In this document: piece by piece, positions 1-12,075 of the stretch
Numbering within the stretch: the stretch's first letter is position 1
Layout of the letters: the number at the start of each line of letters is the position of its first letter
DNA from: Sordariomycetes sp. S80-01Y
Lineage: Eukaryota > Ascomycota > Sordariomycetes
DNA length: 64,000 bases
Reading direction: 5' to 3'
NCBI GenBank assembly: GCA_037042185.1
Contig: JAXQJY010000030.1
Location: forward strand, 2,294,001 to 2,358,000
Notes under the pieces: model-generated
Told to the model about the DNA's origin: nothing
Database searches by the model: none
The model's input: the letters and a program-made list of their open reading frames with translations, nothing else
Made by a program: the position numbers and the translations under genes

Positions 1-2589
1 GCTAAGCGCCGCGCCGCTCTCAACAAGAAACCGTGTTAACAATGCTATATCTAGATTTAATAAATTTATAATTTCTAGTATGATTGCGACACTATGAGCC
101 CATATTCCACCCAGTTCTGATAGCAGACCTACGTGCAAATTCGGAGTGACCGTCTTTACTAATATATAAGGAAGACCAGTATATGAATTACCTAGCACTC
201 GTTACTATAAAAGCTCGTCTGTAGTTGGAGCTAGTTCCCCATATGTTTAGTGCGAAAAGATTGTGTGATATCATAGGAGTCATATCTTCTTAATTAAAGT
301 CTTGTTCGATTTGGAATATTGTTTTAATTACTGATTTATATTATACTTCTTAGATTATATCAGATATCAATAGCCGTAACGAAGTCTATGTTCCGTCATT
401 AGCTGTAGTATGTCTAGTCGTTAAAGTGCCCAAATCTCAGTTTCACTTGTATGATCCAGCCCATGATACTTATTATCTATATTTATTATCTTTGTTCTAC
501 CGTATTATATTGTCAGGACCCGACTTGCTGGAAAATGTGAAGAGTTATAACTAAATATAGACCCGCTGCTGGGTCGCAGCGTAGTAGAGGGATAGTAGCT
601 AGGGGGCAACTGGTCACTCAGTCGATAGAGGCTTTCTATTCCCGCGTTCGCCCGCTCGAGAGACACGCCTAAATTTGTTAGTGACTAGATCATGTTCTTC
701 CTTCTCATAGTAATTTATACCAGATGTATATATATATATTGGGTACGTAAATCGCTACTATTCATTTTTCAGTCTCGTGAGATCAAAAATGTCAAGGGGA
801 GGTTCAGGGAGATCACATTGACCAAACCATAGCAACTTGATACCACAAGGGATTACGATCATTTCACGCCAATGGCAAACGAAACAATCTTTCCCCCTTG
901 ACCGATCGATAATCAACGCAAAAACAATATTAATCCAGGAATCAGCACGAAAAAAATGCTGAACTGTGGGTGAAGTTGAAATAACAGGGATGTTCAAGAC
1001 GCCACAACTAGAAAGCCTCAAGCGGGGTTATATTCAGCATATTCCTATACAGATTTTGTTTAAGTGAAAGTGACTTGTGTCGATTCGAAAGCCCCTCAAA
1101 TAGGCTCTTCCGCGATATCACATATTCCATAGATTAAAGGCTCTAAGTGATAGCGCATGATCAAGCGTAATAGAGCATATAGAAGTAGTTCAGATCTAGG
1201 GCAAAGTAATGGCTTTCGTACATTTACTTTATAGTTTCGAGGCTTTATCAGAGAAACACTCACACCCAACACTCGTATAGCTCAAATACGAACCCGTTGT
1301 ACAGCCCCAAGGAATGAAAATGAAAAATGGCTCGCTTGTACCCTAAAGCTTACTGGAACTGTTTGCACCTGGCCAAAAAGTTATACTATGCGAGTCCCCG
1401 TTTACTCATTATTGTCTATGTGTCAACAAGTATGACTTGCCATTCTTTAGGTGTAACCCAAATGCCGCGCCCAGAACAGCAATCCATAGACCTAGTAGAT
1501 ACTTAGCAGAGGCTCGTAACCCTCTCTCTCTCATTGTTTGCAGTAAGCCGCGAGTACCAACTGTTCCTCACATAATTCCATCCCTGTGAGTGAATAATAC
1601 AGGAAAATTTAGATCATGATATTCTAGTAGAGATCGTACATTATAGTGCCTTGTCCATGTACAGGCCTGCTCTGCTCTTAGAGATGGTAGAAATTACCCT
1701 GCAACAAGTCATCAAATCTATACTATGCAGACCCTTCTGGAATAAAACGTTGCCTCAAAGAAGAGAATAGTCAGACCAAAAGTAAATGCCGGGGCGGTGT
1801 AGAGCCCACATAAAATCTGAAAATATATACATTCTGGTTGTGAGCTTCTCTTGAACGAAAACGATATTTGCCTAGAAGTGTTAACTAACCTAGATTCGTC
1901 TTGATACGCGCAATCAGTTTTCCAGTTCAGAAGATAGGGTGAAGCAGTACTGCATACCCGTTCCTACAAATCTGCCCGGTAGCGTTTTATGTTGCTGGCG
2001 TTAAATTGTAGCAATACAATATCGTATTTGACAGCACTCCCACGAGATCTAGCACGATCCTACCATACCTACTACCAGATGGTTAGATATTATTTACCAG
2101 TAACCTGCTAATCTAGTATGCCTTTCAATTCCTGGGAATCCAACGGTGTTACATCGCATCCAGTATCATATATCATCAAGTATGAATATTGCCTGTCCAT
2201 CTTCTCGCTTCGGGAAACTCAAATTACCCTGCTTAGACTTTTGGATTTCGATTAAGGCGGTGTCAAAACGGCGATGGCATGCATGCCAGATACGATTCGG
2301 ATGCTCTTCTCTCTTCTGAGGATCATAGGTACCGGAAATTATTTGTCTATACCATTCGCTTGGTCCCATTGTACTTGACGATTCCAACCTTTATTTCTCG
2401 AACAGTTTCGTTGTGGCTTGGCCCAATCGATGAACCTCGTGCAATTAAACGTGCCTGTCTCTCGTGTTTTCTCACTCAATGAGTATTGATGCTAACCTTC
2501 GCCTTGGGCATGACAGCGTAACCTCGGCGATCCTATAAATATTCGTTGAATATGGCAGCACAATTAGAGGAAGTGGTCTATTCTTGAAC
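1..2589. other. AT-rich gene-free stretch, RIP-like
   Basis: The DNA is visibly richer in A and T than the rest of the window, with many TA steps, a short TATATATATATAT run near 727-740, and no long open frame on either strand. It ends sharply where the pectate lyase gene begins. This is what repeat-induced point mutation leaves in old repeats of filamentous ascomycetes. No element family can be named from what remains. The open frames of 60-90 codons here look like chance. Confidence 0.6.
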
Positions 2590-3765
2590 CTATATCTGTT
2601 CCTGTGTTGTGGCACCAATAGGCGCGCCGGAAGCCGGGATCAAGAAGTCGCTACCCTGCACTCGACCATCCGCACCTCGAGGTCCCGTCAAAGTCGAGTC
2701 GTCCGTACTGACAAAAGCGCTGTCGGACCAGTCATCTCCCGAATCCCAGGAATTGCCCGATGATTCGACGTCATCGATAAGACTGACTTCCCCATTGACG
2801 TTTGATGCTCCGATGTTGCCAGTCATTATAGAGGAGGAGCTCCGCATTACATATCCCGTGTCGCCATTATTCCAAGCTGTGTTCCGCTCAAAGGTCAAAG
2901 AACCAGGGTTGCCATTATCAATGAAGCCCTTCTTGAAATTCTCGTACGCAATCGAATTGCGAATTACGTGATTGGCAGGTGGATTATCCGTGATGCCAAG
3001 CTTAAAGCCGTTCCCATCACCCTCGAAGGGGCTAAAGTTCCAGCGATTATAGCCGTTGCCCCAAGCGTAGACCTCCTCGATCGTAACAGCAGAGGCAAAC
3101 ATGAACAAGTCAAGACCATCGTCGACGTTATTCCATAGACGCGCATTGCGGAGAACATTGCCAGCGCCCTCGCCCTCCTTGCAAGCGAAACCATCTGCGC
3201 TTTCACCATTTTTGCGGGGATCTCGGTTCATGTAGGAATCCAGGTTTATGATGGTGTTATTCGATGAAGCTCCTTGAAGCTGGAATCCGGTCTCATAGTT
3301 GTCATGCGTTGAAAGGCCTTCGTAATAGTTGTTCGAAGCATCCCGAGCATAAATTCCGTATGGTCCATTGATCAGTTCGAGATCGTAGAATGCCCAATAC
3401 TCTGCATCCTGGATGTGGAAAATGCCACGCTCAGGGTTGGGCAGCGACTCATCCAGATCTTTAGGCGTACCAGGCATATTTTCGCCATCGATGATAACCT
3501 TCTCATTGTTGTACGGACGGACGGAGATCGGGGATGACTGGCTTCCGCTCTTGCCAACCTGAATGTTGGCTGATGGAGCAAAAGTACCCTCCCGCAGGTA
3601 GATGGTATCCCCAGCAGCCGCTTCATCTACGGCATCCTGAATGGACCCAAAAGGATCGTCGATACTCCCGGAACCGGAGCCATTCGGAGAAACGAAGATA
3701 TCTCGAGCAGACACGAGCCCAAATGCCGCTAGGAGAGCCGCGGAGACTGGTTTAATACTAGGCAT
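2590..3765 (-). CDS. Secreted pectate lyase, polysaccharide lyase family 9
   Basis: Single-exon gene encoding 391 residues. Residues 1-20 form a signal peptide (hydrophobic AALLAAFGLVSA), so the enzyme is secreted. The rest is a right-handed beta-helix protein of family PL9, which cleaves de-esterified polygalacturonate by beta-elimination with calcium. Family hallmarks are visible: SADGFACKEGEG around residues 189-200, whose Lys196 matches the catalytic lysine of bacterial Pel9A, and NNVDDGLDLF at 212-221, whose aspartates match the calcium site. Length fits a single catalytic domain with no binding module. It lies alone between AT-rich DNA and a LINE relic, a common setting for plant-cell-wall enzymes in plant-associated fungi. 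The GH78 rhamnosidase at 34.4 kb could act on the same pectin. Family call is firm; exact substrate is not. Confidence 0.9.
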   Translation of the reverse strand: MPSIKPVSAALLAAFGLVSARDIFVSPNGSGSGSIDDPFGSIQDAVDEAAAGDTIYLREGTFAPSANIQVGKSGSQSSPISVRPYNNEKVIIDGENMPGTPKDLDESLPNPERGIFHIQDAEYWAFYDLELINGPYGIYARDASNNYYEGLSTHDNYETGFQLQGASSNNTIINLDSYMNRDPRKNGESADGFACKEGEGAGNVLRNARLWNNVDDGLDLFMFASAVTIEEVYAWGNGYNRWNFSPFEGDGNGFKLGITDNPPANHVIRNSIAYENFKKGFIDNGNPGSLTFERNTAWNNGDTGYVMRSSSSIMTGNIGASNVNGEVSLIDDVESSGNSWDSGDDWSDSAFVSTDDSTLTGPRGADGRVQGSDFLIPASGAPIGATTQEQI

Positions 3766-4540
3766 AGCGACAGCGTGCGGACGGTGGAGTTGCGCTGGAG
3801 GAAGAAGATGCTCATCAGCTGCAAGAGGCTTTACAGCGATGAAAGGCGGGCTACAGCCTTATATGCTAGACTAATGATAGCTGTTCACATGCTGAAACAA
3901 GACAGATCCCGCAATCTCGCAAAACGGAGCCCAATAGACGGCAATGGAAAATTGTTCCGAAGGCAGATACCGCACGGATGAATATTTCGTGGTCCAGAAA
4001 ACACCTGAAACATCCTCCAATCACAGCAATGACCGAGACCATCTATGTGTGGCGATGGGATGTGTATACCGCGACGCCAAGTGACGAAAGTAAATTGCGG
4101 AGGAAGACGTTCCGAAGTACGAGATTATGCAGCCTCGCGCTCTGGTGCCGAGGACCAGTCACTGGAGCTACCAAGCTAGAGCAACTGGCATACAAGAGGC
4201 GAGTCATTTACCTTCCTTGACAGCTGCATAACATCAAAAGGTTGTGCTTGATCACAACTTATCCGTAACCACAATTTGGAGTATCTGCTGTTCGTAGCCA
4301 AATGTGGATGTAGGTGGCGGCGCTCGAAACCTTGAATACCCGATGCCAAAATTTCTGGAGCTCGATTCCCTGACAGATCTGATGTGTATAGTGGTTGGAA
4401 ACTGTTTCGAATTGTCGGGAGCTTATGAACGTAAGATCAATTGAATTGTTAGGTCCTTGAGGACATGACTAGGATTTAACTAGGGTGTGAATGGGTATCT
4501 CATCACAATTTTGTCCCGTTTATATTTCCCCTTGGAATAA
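3766..4540. other. Upstream region of the pectate lyase gene
   Basis: Holds the promoter of the minus-strand pectate lyase gene. No convincing gene or strong repeat was seen. Short open frames on the plus strand are low-complexity chance frames. Confidence 0.5.
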
Positions 4541-5810
4541 ATGAAAGAGAAATTGCCTCATGTCCCATCACGCACGCCCGAAGCTCTGGAAGTTTCACAG
4601 CCACATCACCGCCGCCCTGCCGCTTCGCGGTCCGCGAACGAGATACTGGCGAGCATGCTGGTCAATCAAAAGTGCGTCAGCCAGGAGCAGCACTCCAAAA
4701 AGATCAAGCAGCTCATCGTATAATGTAGAGCCGCCAGAAATCGGACTAGGCAGGCTAAAGCTGCAGCAGTAGCGTCCACATGTCAACATAGGATAGCTCT
4801 CGTCGACGGCATCTCCGACGTCGACATGGGTGCCAACTGCGAAGTTCTCGTCACAAGAAGAAGCTGTGCCAACAATCAGACAAAGAAAGCGACTGAATAT
4901 CGATCGACCGACGAATTGATCAACTTCGTAGATGGTTCCGCATTGCCACGGTTGGATTCATCCACAGCAGCAGCTGTGCATAAGAACACTACCAATAAGG
5001 GACGCTTCAAATGGGAGACGGCGTACTTTATTGTTTGCCAAAATAAGCCTGTGACCAGCCTGTGATCAGCCTGTGTGGTCAGATGAAGCCGAGTTGGCGC
5101 TATAGCCACTTGGCGATGGCTGTGTTGGAAGTGAGCGCCGAGGCACTCAAGAAACGGGCAGATTACATCTATCGAACTCTAATATTCAGCGACTCGCAAA
5201 CAGCTTTACGCGCAGGCCAGCGCTATTGCTCGCAGAGCTGTACTGGGCCCCCGTACTCTCTCGCAACTGAATGTTCAAGTCTGTTTATTTTGGGTTCCTG
5301 GTCACGCTCATGTTATAGGGAACCCCCGCACGGCCACTGCAACACGACATGTGGCCAAGAGAAGAGATTGCAAAACCTCTGTTTGTTTCTTCGAAGACTA
5401 CTACTGACGTGCTCTACAAGACATGAGACCGGGCTAGGAGCAAGACGACACGTCGGTTACGGTATACCCAGGAACAGACACGGCAAGTAGTAAAAAAGCA
5501 GAAGATCGGTGCTACTAGACCACATACAACAGTGCCACATCTTTTGCGTAGACAGGAAATGAAACATGATGCGACTGCTAAACTACAACTTCAAGATGCC
5601 TCCGCAAATCACGCAGTACCCGCCTACTCCGGTACAGCGCCCTTAGCCCAAACAGCTAGGGGACGAGATATCTGGGCTATCTTATTCGACTCGGCGAGAA
5701 AAAATTCTCTATTGCCAGAAGGCACCAATCAACTAGATGAGACATCTTGTCCGACCGGAATCAAGGTGAAGATATTATCCTGGTAAAGTCTCTAGGTGGA
5801 AGCCATGATT
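4541..5810 (+). mobile_element. Decayed non-LTR retrotransposon (LINE) fragment with RNase H
   Basis: Pieces of a LINE-type RNase H domain are readable on the plus strand across changing frames. FVDGSALP near 4926 is the first catalytic block. LIFSDSQTALRA near 5180-5215 is the DSQ block. CLFWVPGHAHVIGNP, in the frame starting at 5279, is the WVPGHxxVxGN block typical of Tad1/I-clade LINE RNase H. Stops and frame changes between the blocks show that the copy is dead, and C-to-T decay would fit RIP. No reverse transcriptase core, poly-A tail or target-site duplication could be placed, so the outer limits are approximate. Confidence 0.6.
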
Positions 5811-8590
5811 GCTATATGCCAACCGCCATAGGAGAGTGGGTATTTGTGAGCGGGAGACCTGAGTAGGTGCGGATATCAAAAACCGCGAAAATAATACCCG
5901 ACCCTAAACCTCCTACCGAACGCGGTCCCATGGAGTCGTACGGCCCAGCTCTCGCCCTTGCCAGTAGAACACGGGGGCGCCAGCCTGTCACCGTAAAAGT
6001 ATATTGTAGATTGGATCCTATTTGGTGGATTGTGACAGCAAGGCGCCCCTTGGAGCTTGGCCTGGACGGCGGTCTTGAAGTTGGGGTATTGGCGCAGTTG
6101 TACAAGCGTTAGCGTGATTGTGTAGGACTATCCGCTGGCAGCAAGTACCGGAGCTGTGGAGATGAAGTGGTAGGGAATGCACGAATATGTGTTCCGAGTC
6201 AAATTCAGACTAGGTGACGAAGGGGGGGGGCGTGGGGAGAAGAGGGGCAGCTTGGTGAGCATTGGAGGTTGGCAGTCTAGACTGGACGGGGTGAAGGTGG
6301 TGGAGGAAGGAAAGGAAAGGTGAGAGAGGTCGAAGATAAAGAGCTTTTCTAAACCATCTGTTGAGTTGATCCAGCTGTTTGACGAACACGGTAGGTATCA
6401 GGATGACGGGATCTTCGCTCAGGCTGAGATGGTGCGAGAAACACTAGCCTTCACTAACATTGGAGGCAAAACCGACGGTATACCGAAAAAGCTCCGCTCC
6501 TCGCTGAAGTAGCTCTTTTCTGAGAGCCTTCTAGGTTGACGATGGTTCAGGAAGAGGAAATGGTCAGGTTTCAAACGTCATGCACCAGCTCTGGAGTCCT
6601 GGTTTCCGAGAAGCGCCCGTAGTTAATGTCAGAGGAAGGAGAAGGCTCCAGACACCGTGGTAGAGGGTGCTAGTCTGAGATGATTTGGGATCGATTTCAT
6701 CGTCAAGTAACTCCGAAGTCTTTTGCCCTACGGGGATTTTCCTTCTTTGAGCTGATCCGAGTAGGATCGTGTAGTGACATAATACTAGCTAGCAGAAGAA
6801 TTTGCGATTGTAAACAAAGTCTTGTGAAGAGTCGATACGAACCATCGCCTAGATATTCTGAGCGCTGATGATGCCGCCTGATTCGGGCGCGCTTGATGCC
6901 TCGATCCTTCTTATTGTGGTTACCTCAAGCAGGAAGGGAGCCTTCCCTGGCAACGAGCTATCTGACACAAAAACGATCAGTCGTTGGCCTATTCTTCGGG
7001 TGTGTTTCTGCCGTACTAAATGTACTACATGGGTATTGTTCTGAAATATCATGGATCCCATCAAGAGAAAGGGAAACGTCGTTCCCGTGCCGGGATTTTC
7101 TAGGGAGCTGGGCGTGAGACACCGAACACCATCAAATCTAGGCAGGTCAATTCAAGCCAGGTGCCGTCGCCGCCGAGGTTGATCAGACACTTATGAAAAT
7201 GAAGCATACAGATGATTGAGCAATCCAGTGATGTGTTTGCTTCGAAACTGTGAACTTTCTTTGTGAATCCTCCGTCGCTTCCGACCTATTCGTCTTCTTT
7301 GATTCTCATCGTGCTCCAATGCCAATGACAAATCCCAGAAATTACTGCTGAGCGCCAATTTTGAAATTTTAACCTGGAACGAGACAAGCATTTTGGATTG
7401 TTTCTTCCGTCGGCTGGCTGGCTGGTTGTGTCGATGATTGTGGACCAGTCCTCGAGAAAGGTCTCGCAGTTGCATATTCTTCTGTTGCATTGATGCCGTC
7501 ATATTGACAGCAGAACAGCACCCTGAAACTCTTGTCACTGGTAAAATAATGAGCGGGGTTGATGTTAGCTTTGTGACTATGAGAAGAGATCGTAGGTGAT
7601 GGGGGAGAAAACGTTGTGCATTTCTGAGACATCGTCACCGAAGCCCACAGTTTTGATCCTGTTCTCTGGACGACATTAATTGTTCCTGTCGTCATCCCTG
7701 CAAGTCGTACTATGTATGGCAGTTTCTCACTAACGGGCGAGCGGCCCTCTTTGAATCCAATCTCCGTTCTTGTCTCGCTGGTTAGCCCCTAGCGGCTGGG
7801 GTGACTTAGCACTGACTCCCTCCACAGCCTTCGACATCTTCTCTTATCTGACTCCTGATTTCAATCCCAGTGATAATCACTCACGATGCTCAATTTAGAA
7901 TAAATTGCGACTGCAGCGTTGCAGATGTGTGATATAATGCAAACTAGAATCCATCTGGAGACAAAGCTAGATAGCGTGTGCGTGTCAAGTTCGAACCAAC
8001 CGCGCGACTCACGGAGTGAAGCCCACAATAGAACATGTCAACTCTCACGGTATTAAAGAGTGGAATTTAAGTGGAAAAATCAGCTCCAATCTACGGCCAA
8101 TCAAATATTGTCTCGGTCTGCGCGCGTTACACCGAATGCCTCAATCGTTCATAGTTATGGACGTGTATGTGCATCGAATACGGTCCCTTGCATATCGCGC
8201 CAGGACCACACATTGGGGGAAAAGGCTTAATCGAGCAATCCCCAGGCTTCCCCTCTCGCTCATAGCCGCTACTCTGTTCTAGAACAGAGTCAATATTGAG
8301 CCTGTATGTGCATAGGCCGGTGAGCTTCCCCATATGGAGTAGCACTTGCATGACAGTAAGCTTGGCACAACGGTCAGATTCAAAAATCCCATCCAGAGCA
8401 TGATGAATTGCTTGGGAGGTCTTGGGGACTGACGTAAAATCGGGCACGACAGGGCTGGGCAACGTGACGAGCGGTGAAGTATATGAAGGGTACGGTGGAC
8501 GCCTTGTGCTCGGCGATCTGCCACCTCCACGCATCCTCTCAGTGAAGCACAACTAGCACACCGTTCAATTGAGATTCCTCATTACGCAAT
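5811..8590. other. Gene-free stretch before the aminopeptidase
   Basis: No supportable gene. A minus-strand frame at 5812-6105 and another at 8127-8552 look somewhat protein-like, but they lack a recognisable domain and their neighbouring frames are equally open. A G-rich patch with a run of nine or more Gs lies near 6222. The distal end is the promoter of the M28 aminopeptidase and contains a perfect palindrome at 8271-8290. Confidence 0.5.
8271..8290. promoter_or_regulatory. Perfect 20-bp palindrome upstream of the aminopeptidase
   Basis: ACTCTGTTCTAGAACAGAGT is identical to its reverse complement and lies about 300 bp before the aminopeptidase ATG. Its centre, TTCTAGAA, matches the TTCnnGAA core of a heat-shock-type element. 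It could bind a symmetric dimer; function is unknown. Confidence 0.4.
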
Positions 8591-9777
8591 ATGCGATACT
8601 CAATTCCTCTCGTTGCCGCACTCGCGGCCACGGTGTCAGCCACCGGCTCTGATGAAAAGCGTGAGACTAAGCTCTTCACTCTAGAAACTGCCCCTGGTGA
8701 AACAGTCGAAGTCACTGAGGATGAAAAGTTCCAAATGATTGATGTGAGTCAAGTTGACAGAAAGCTCCTCGACAAGATCGACTGACATCAAGGCAGGACC
8801 ATATTCACTTCTTTGACATCACGGACTGGAAAGATCACCAGCCTGCGGCTGCCCGCCTGATGTCCGCCGCCGCCGCTTCATACCCCGAAAAGGTCAGCTA
8901 CAAATCCGAGGTCGAGGCTATGGTCAAGAAGGTCGACATGAAGAAGATTGAGAAACAGCTTCAATGTTTCTCTTCGTTTCACAACCGTTACTTCAACTCG
9001 AGGTATGGTGTCGAGGCTGCTGAGTGGCTGCATGAGGAAGTCAACAAGGTCATCGACCGAAGTGGACACCCATTCGCCTCTGTTCGCCTTATTCAGCACC
9101 AAGCTTGGTCCCAGCCTTCCATCATTGTTTCGGTCCCTGGTCAGGTTCGTCTCAAGACCATTGTCACAGGAGCTCATCTCGACTCCGTCATCTCCAATGA
9201 CCGCGGCGCTGGCCGCGCTCCCGGTGCCGACGACAATGGATCGTCTTCTATCATGCTGTTAAATATTCTAGGCGCATTTCTTGAAGATTCTCGCATCGCT
9301 GAAGGCGACCACCTCAACACTGTCGAGTTCCACTGGTACTCCGCTGAGGAGACCGGCTTGCTCGGATCGCAAGACATCTTCAACAGCTACTCTCGTCTCG
9401 GCATCGAAGTCGAGGCTATGCTGAACCAAGATATGGTGGGATACAAGGGGCGTGATGGCGTGGAACGTTTTGGTCTCATCACGGACTTCACCGATCCCGA
9501 TCAAAACGAGTTCGTCAAGCTTCTGGTCGACGAGTACGCCGACATTCCTTACGAGGAATCGACCTGCGGCTATGCTTGCTCAGATCACGCCTCGGCCAAC
9601 CGCAACGGCTTTCCCTCGACGTTCCTCTTCGAGACGCCATTTGGAAACCACAACCCTTACATTCACACCCCTAATGACACGATTGATAAAGTGGACTTCG
9701 ACCACATTGCTCAGCACGTCAAAGTCACCTCTGGTTTCTTGTACGAGCTGGCCCACAATGACTTCACAGCTGCGTAG
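8591..9777 (+). CDS. Secreted M28 leucine aminopeptidase (LAP1-like)
   Basis: Two exons, 8591-8743 and 8797-9777, flank a 53-nt phase-0 intron; the product is 377 residues, the usual length for this family. Residues 1-18 are a signal peptide, followed by an acidic propeptide (FTLETAPGETVEVTEDEKF), then the conserved HFFDITDW entry to the M28 domain. All zinc-site motifs are present: AHLDSV (His178), GADDNGSS (Asp196/197), SAEETGLLGS (Glu235 general base, Glu236 ligand), NQDMVGY (Asp263) and IHTPNDT (His341). It should remove N-terminal residues, especially Leu, from peptides outside the cell. Its products are the kind of substrate taken up by the PTR2 transporter at 15.5 kb, though the two genes are 5.7 kb apart. 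The splice join is well supported because it restores family sequence. Confidence 0.92.
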
Positions 9778-10273
9778 GACACTTCAGAGTCACAGAGAAA
9801 AATATAATCCACAAGAGTCAGGACTTTGAGTCAAACTTGTTCACATGTGCACACCTTGCGAGCGAAACAAGGTGCTGACATAGCCCTGGCCTAAATCGCT
9901 TAGAGAACCAAAGGCTTCTGCACTTTCCGGTGATTCATACCATCCACCGGTGCCTTGAATTTGACACACGGTCATATTATTATACTCAATTTTTGGGCGA
10001 AAAACCAACTTCTAAAAGCTTGTCATGATACCTGTATCCTGCCCTGATATTCGAATATACTGCGAATATACTGGAATCAGCCTCCCGTTGCATCATCATT
10101 AGGAAAAGCAAGAGATGGTCAACGCTCATGGATCCCAGGCACTCATCTTTATATGATTACCCAGGCCGATACCTTCCTGGAGAGTGGCTTTTAGAGATAA
10201 AAGGGGTCTCCCCTAAAGTTGGAAGCGAACTAATCTCGAGACCCACAAAAGTTGGGATCTTCAAACCTCTCAC
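9778..10273. other. Intergenic region, aminopeptidase 3' end to P450
   Basis: Holds the 3' end of the aminopeptidase gene and the promoter of the P450 gene. AT-rich patches occur near 9965-10080. No gene seen. Confidence 0.5.
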
Positions 10274-12075
10274 ATGGCGCAACAACTTCAGCCTCAGAAC
10301 CCATCTCACATACTTGTCTACGCGTTTGGCGCCCAGCGCTTCTTGAAAGCTCAGAGAGGCTCTAGTCTCCATGAAATTACGATGATAGTCGCTCTTGCAG
10401 CGCCCATTGGCTCGAGCATGTTGGTCATTTCGAAAGCGGCATTGCTCGCGACGTGCGCAGTGATGGCCTCTATTGGCGCAGCTCTTCTCGTTGGCTTTAT
10501 CTACCGTGTAACCTTGCATCCGCTTGCGAATGTACCCGGGCCGCGCCTTGCCGCTGTCTCCAGCGTCTGGTTAGCATCCCAGGCGAAACATGGGAGGCTT
10601 GGTAATCTCGGCCGATCTCTGCACCAAAAGTACGGCCATGCTGTCCGAGTCGGGCCAAATGAGATCTGGTTCGATAGTAAGGAGGCCTACAAGGCTATCT
10701 ATAGTGGGTTACAATAGGCGGAAGCTGGGCGTAATCTGACAGCTTCCACAGGCGCGGGAAGTGGTTTTGAGAAGTCCGACTTTTATCGTAAGTGAGCGGG
10801 TTGTGTCTGCCGCGAGATACGCGAGTAATCACTATACTGACTCTGCACCTAGTCGCGACAGCTTTACAACGACCAAGCATTGACATCCACCTGAATGTCT
10901 ACCCTGCAGACACTTTAGACTTACTCTCAGAACGCGATATGAAGCGTTACCGTCTCCAACGCAAACTCATCGGTCCCGTCTATCGCCCAAACAACATCGT
11001 CAGACATGAAGCTAAGGTTGACGGAGTTATGAAAAAGGTCACTCAGAAGCTTCATGAGCTGAATGGTGCTGAAGTAAGCCTCAAGGAATGGATGCACATC
11101 ATCGTCGTCGAATGCCTCGGCGAAGCTGTGCTGTCCTGGTCGCCTGGTCTTCTCAAAGCAGGCACAGATCATGGGACTAGCGCCCACAGTTATCAGGCAT
11201 GGAGAAGGAAAACAGTTCTCGGGCTTTTCCCATTGTGGGCGAAACTAGAGATATGTTCAAAGAGCATCGGCAGAGTGTTCAGTATGGCATGGGGTATCAC
11301 ATTCTCGCCACCCCCTGGCTTTCGCCCATTTTCTCCGTATACTGGCAAGAGGATCGCAAAGCGCCTAAAGATGGCCCAGGGAAAAAAATCCTCGTCGAGC
11401 CCAGAGGACGTTGCAGAAGATTTGATTCGGCTGCATGAGGAGAAACCCGAATTCTTGGAAACGTATCTGCGGAAGATGATCATGACCAACTTTGGAGCTG
11501 GTCATGAAACGATGGCTTCGACATTGACATCTATCGTGACCATGGCGGGGATTCATCCGGACGTCTGGGACAAGCTCACTAGCGAAGTTCGCTCTCGATC
11601 TGATCTCGGGTCATACGGGGGGGCAGGAGGGTCGACGCCGTTTCTACAAGCTGTCATCAAGGAATCCAAGAGACTCTATCCAGTAGTGTCTACAGGGCTG
11701 CCACGTCGAGTCCCTGAAAGTGGACTCTGCGTCCATGGCCTTTACGTACCACCAGGAACGACAGTTGGATGCAACCCGGTGGCCCTGCATCGCAACGAAG
11801 ACATCTGCGGCCTCAACCCTCATCTTTTCGACCCTGAGCGATGGCTTGATGGCGAACGGGCAAAGGACATGGAAATATTTAGCTTGGCGTGGGGTGGCGG
11901 TGCGAGGTCATGTCCTGGGAGGCATCTCGCAGAACTAATGGTTTGGAAGATTCTCGTGGCTCTCACTCGGGAGTTCGACGTTGAGGTGGATGCCCCCAGC
12001 GTCGAGGAGATGCCGGCGTATTTCCTGTTCATGATGACGGGCGTGAAGGCTCGATTTGTGCCTAGGAGGACATGA
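10274..12075 (+). CDS. Cytochrome P450 monooxygenase, membrane-anchored
   Basis: Three exons: 10274-10703, 10752-10787 (a 36-nt microexon) and 10853-12075. Both splice joins restore P450 sequence (KAIYSAGSGFEKSDFYLATA) and give 562 residues. The ATG at 10382 would give 526 residues starting just before the hydrophobic anchor (LLATCAVMASIGAALLVGFI) and may be the real start, since the 36 extra residues are unlike an anchor. The HPLANVPGPRLA proline hinge follows the anchor. KESKRLYP is the ExxR motif, and FSLAWGGGARSCPGRHLAE carries the haem-ligand Cys509. It is an ER monooxygenase of the fungal secondary-metabolite/xenobiotic type (CYP65-like by feel only). No synthase lies beside it, so no pathway can be assigned. 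Confidence 0.88.

Noticed and set aside
5812-6105. Possible remnant of a small protein on the minus strand
   Set aside because: Two frames each look faintly coding, but neither holds a known motif, so a pseudogene call could not be supported.
7970-8030. GTTCGAACC-like string resembling a tRNA B box (also near 28270)
   Set aside because: No matching A box or foldable cloverleaf at the right distance.
8127-8552. 141-codon minus-strand frame before the aminopeptidase
   Set aside because: Looks slightly protein-like but occupies the promoter of the next gene, spans the palindrome, and has no recognisable domain or splice structure.
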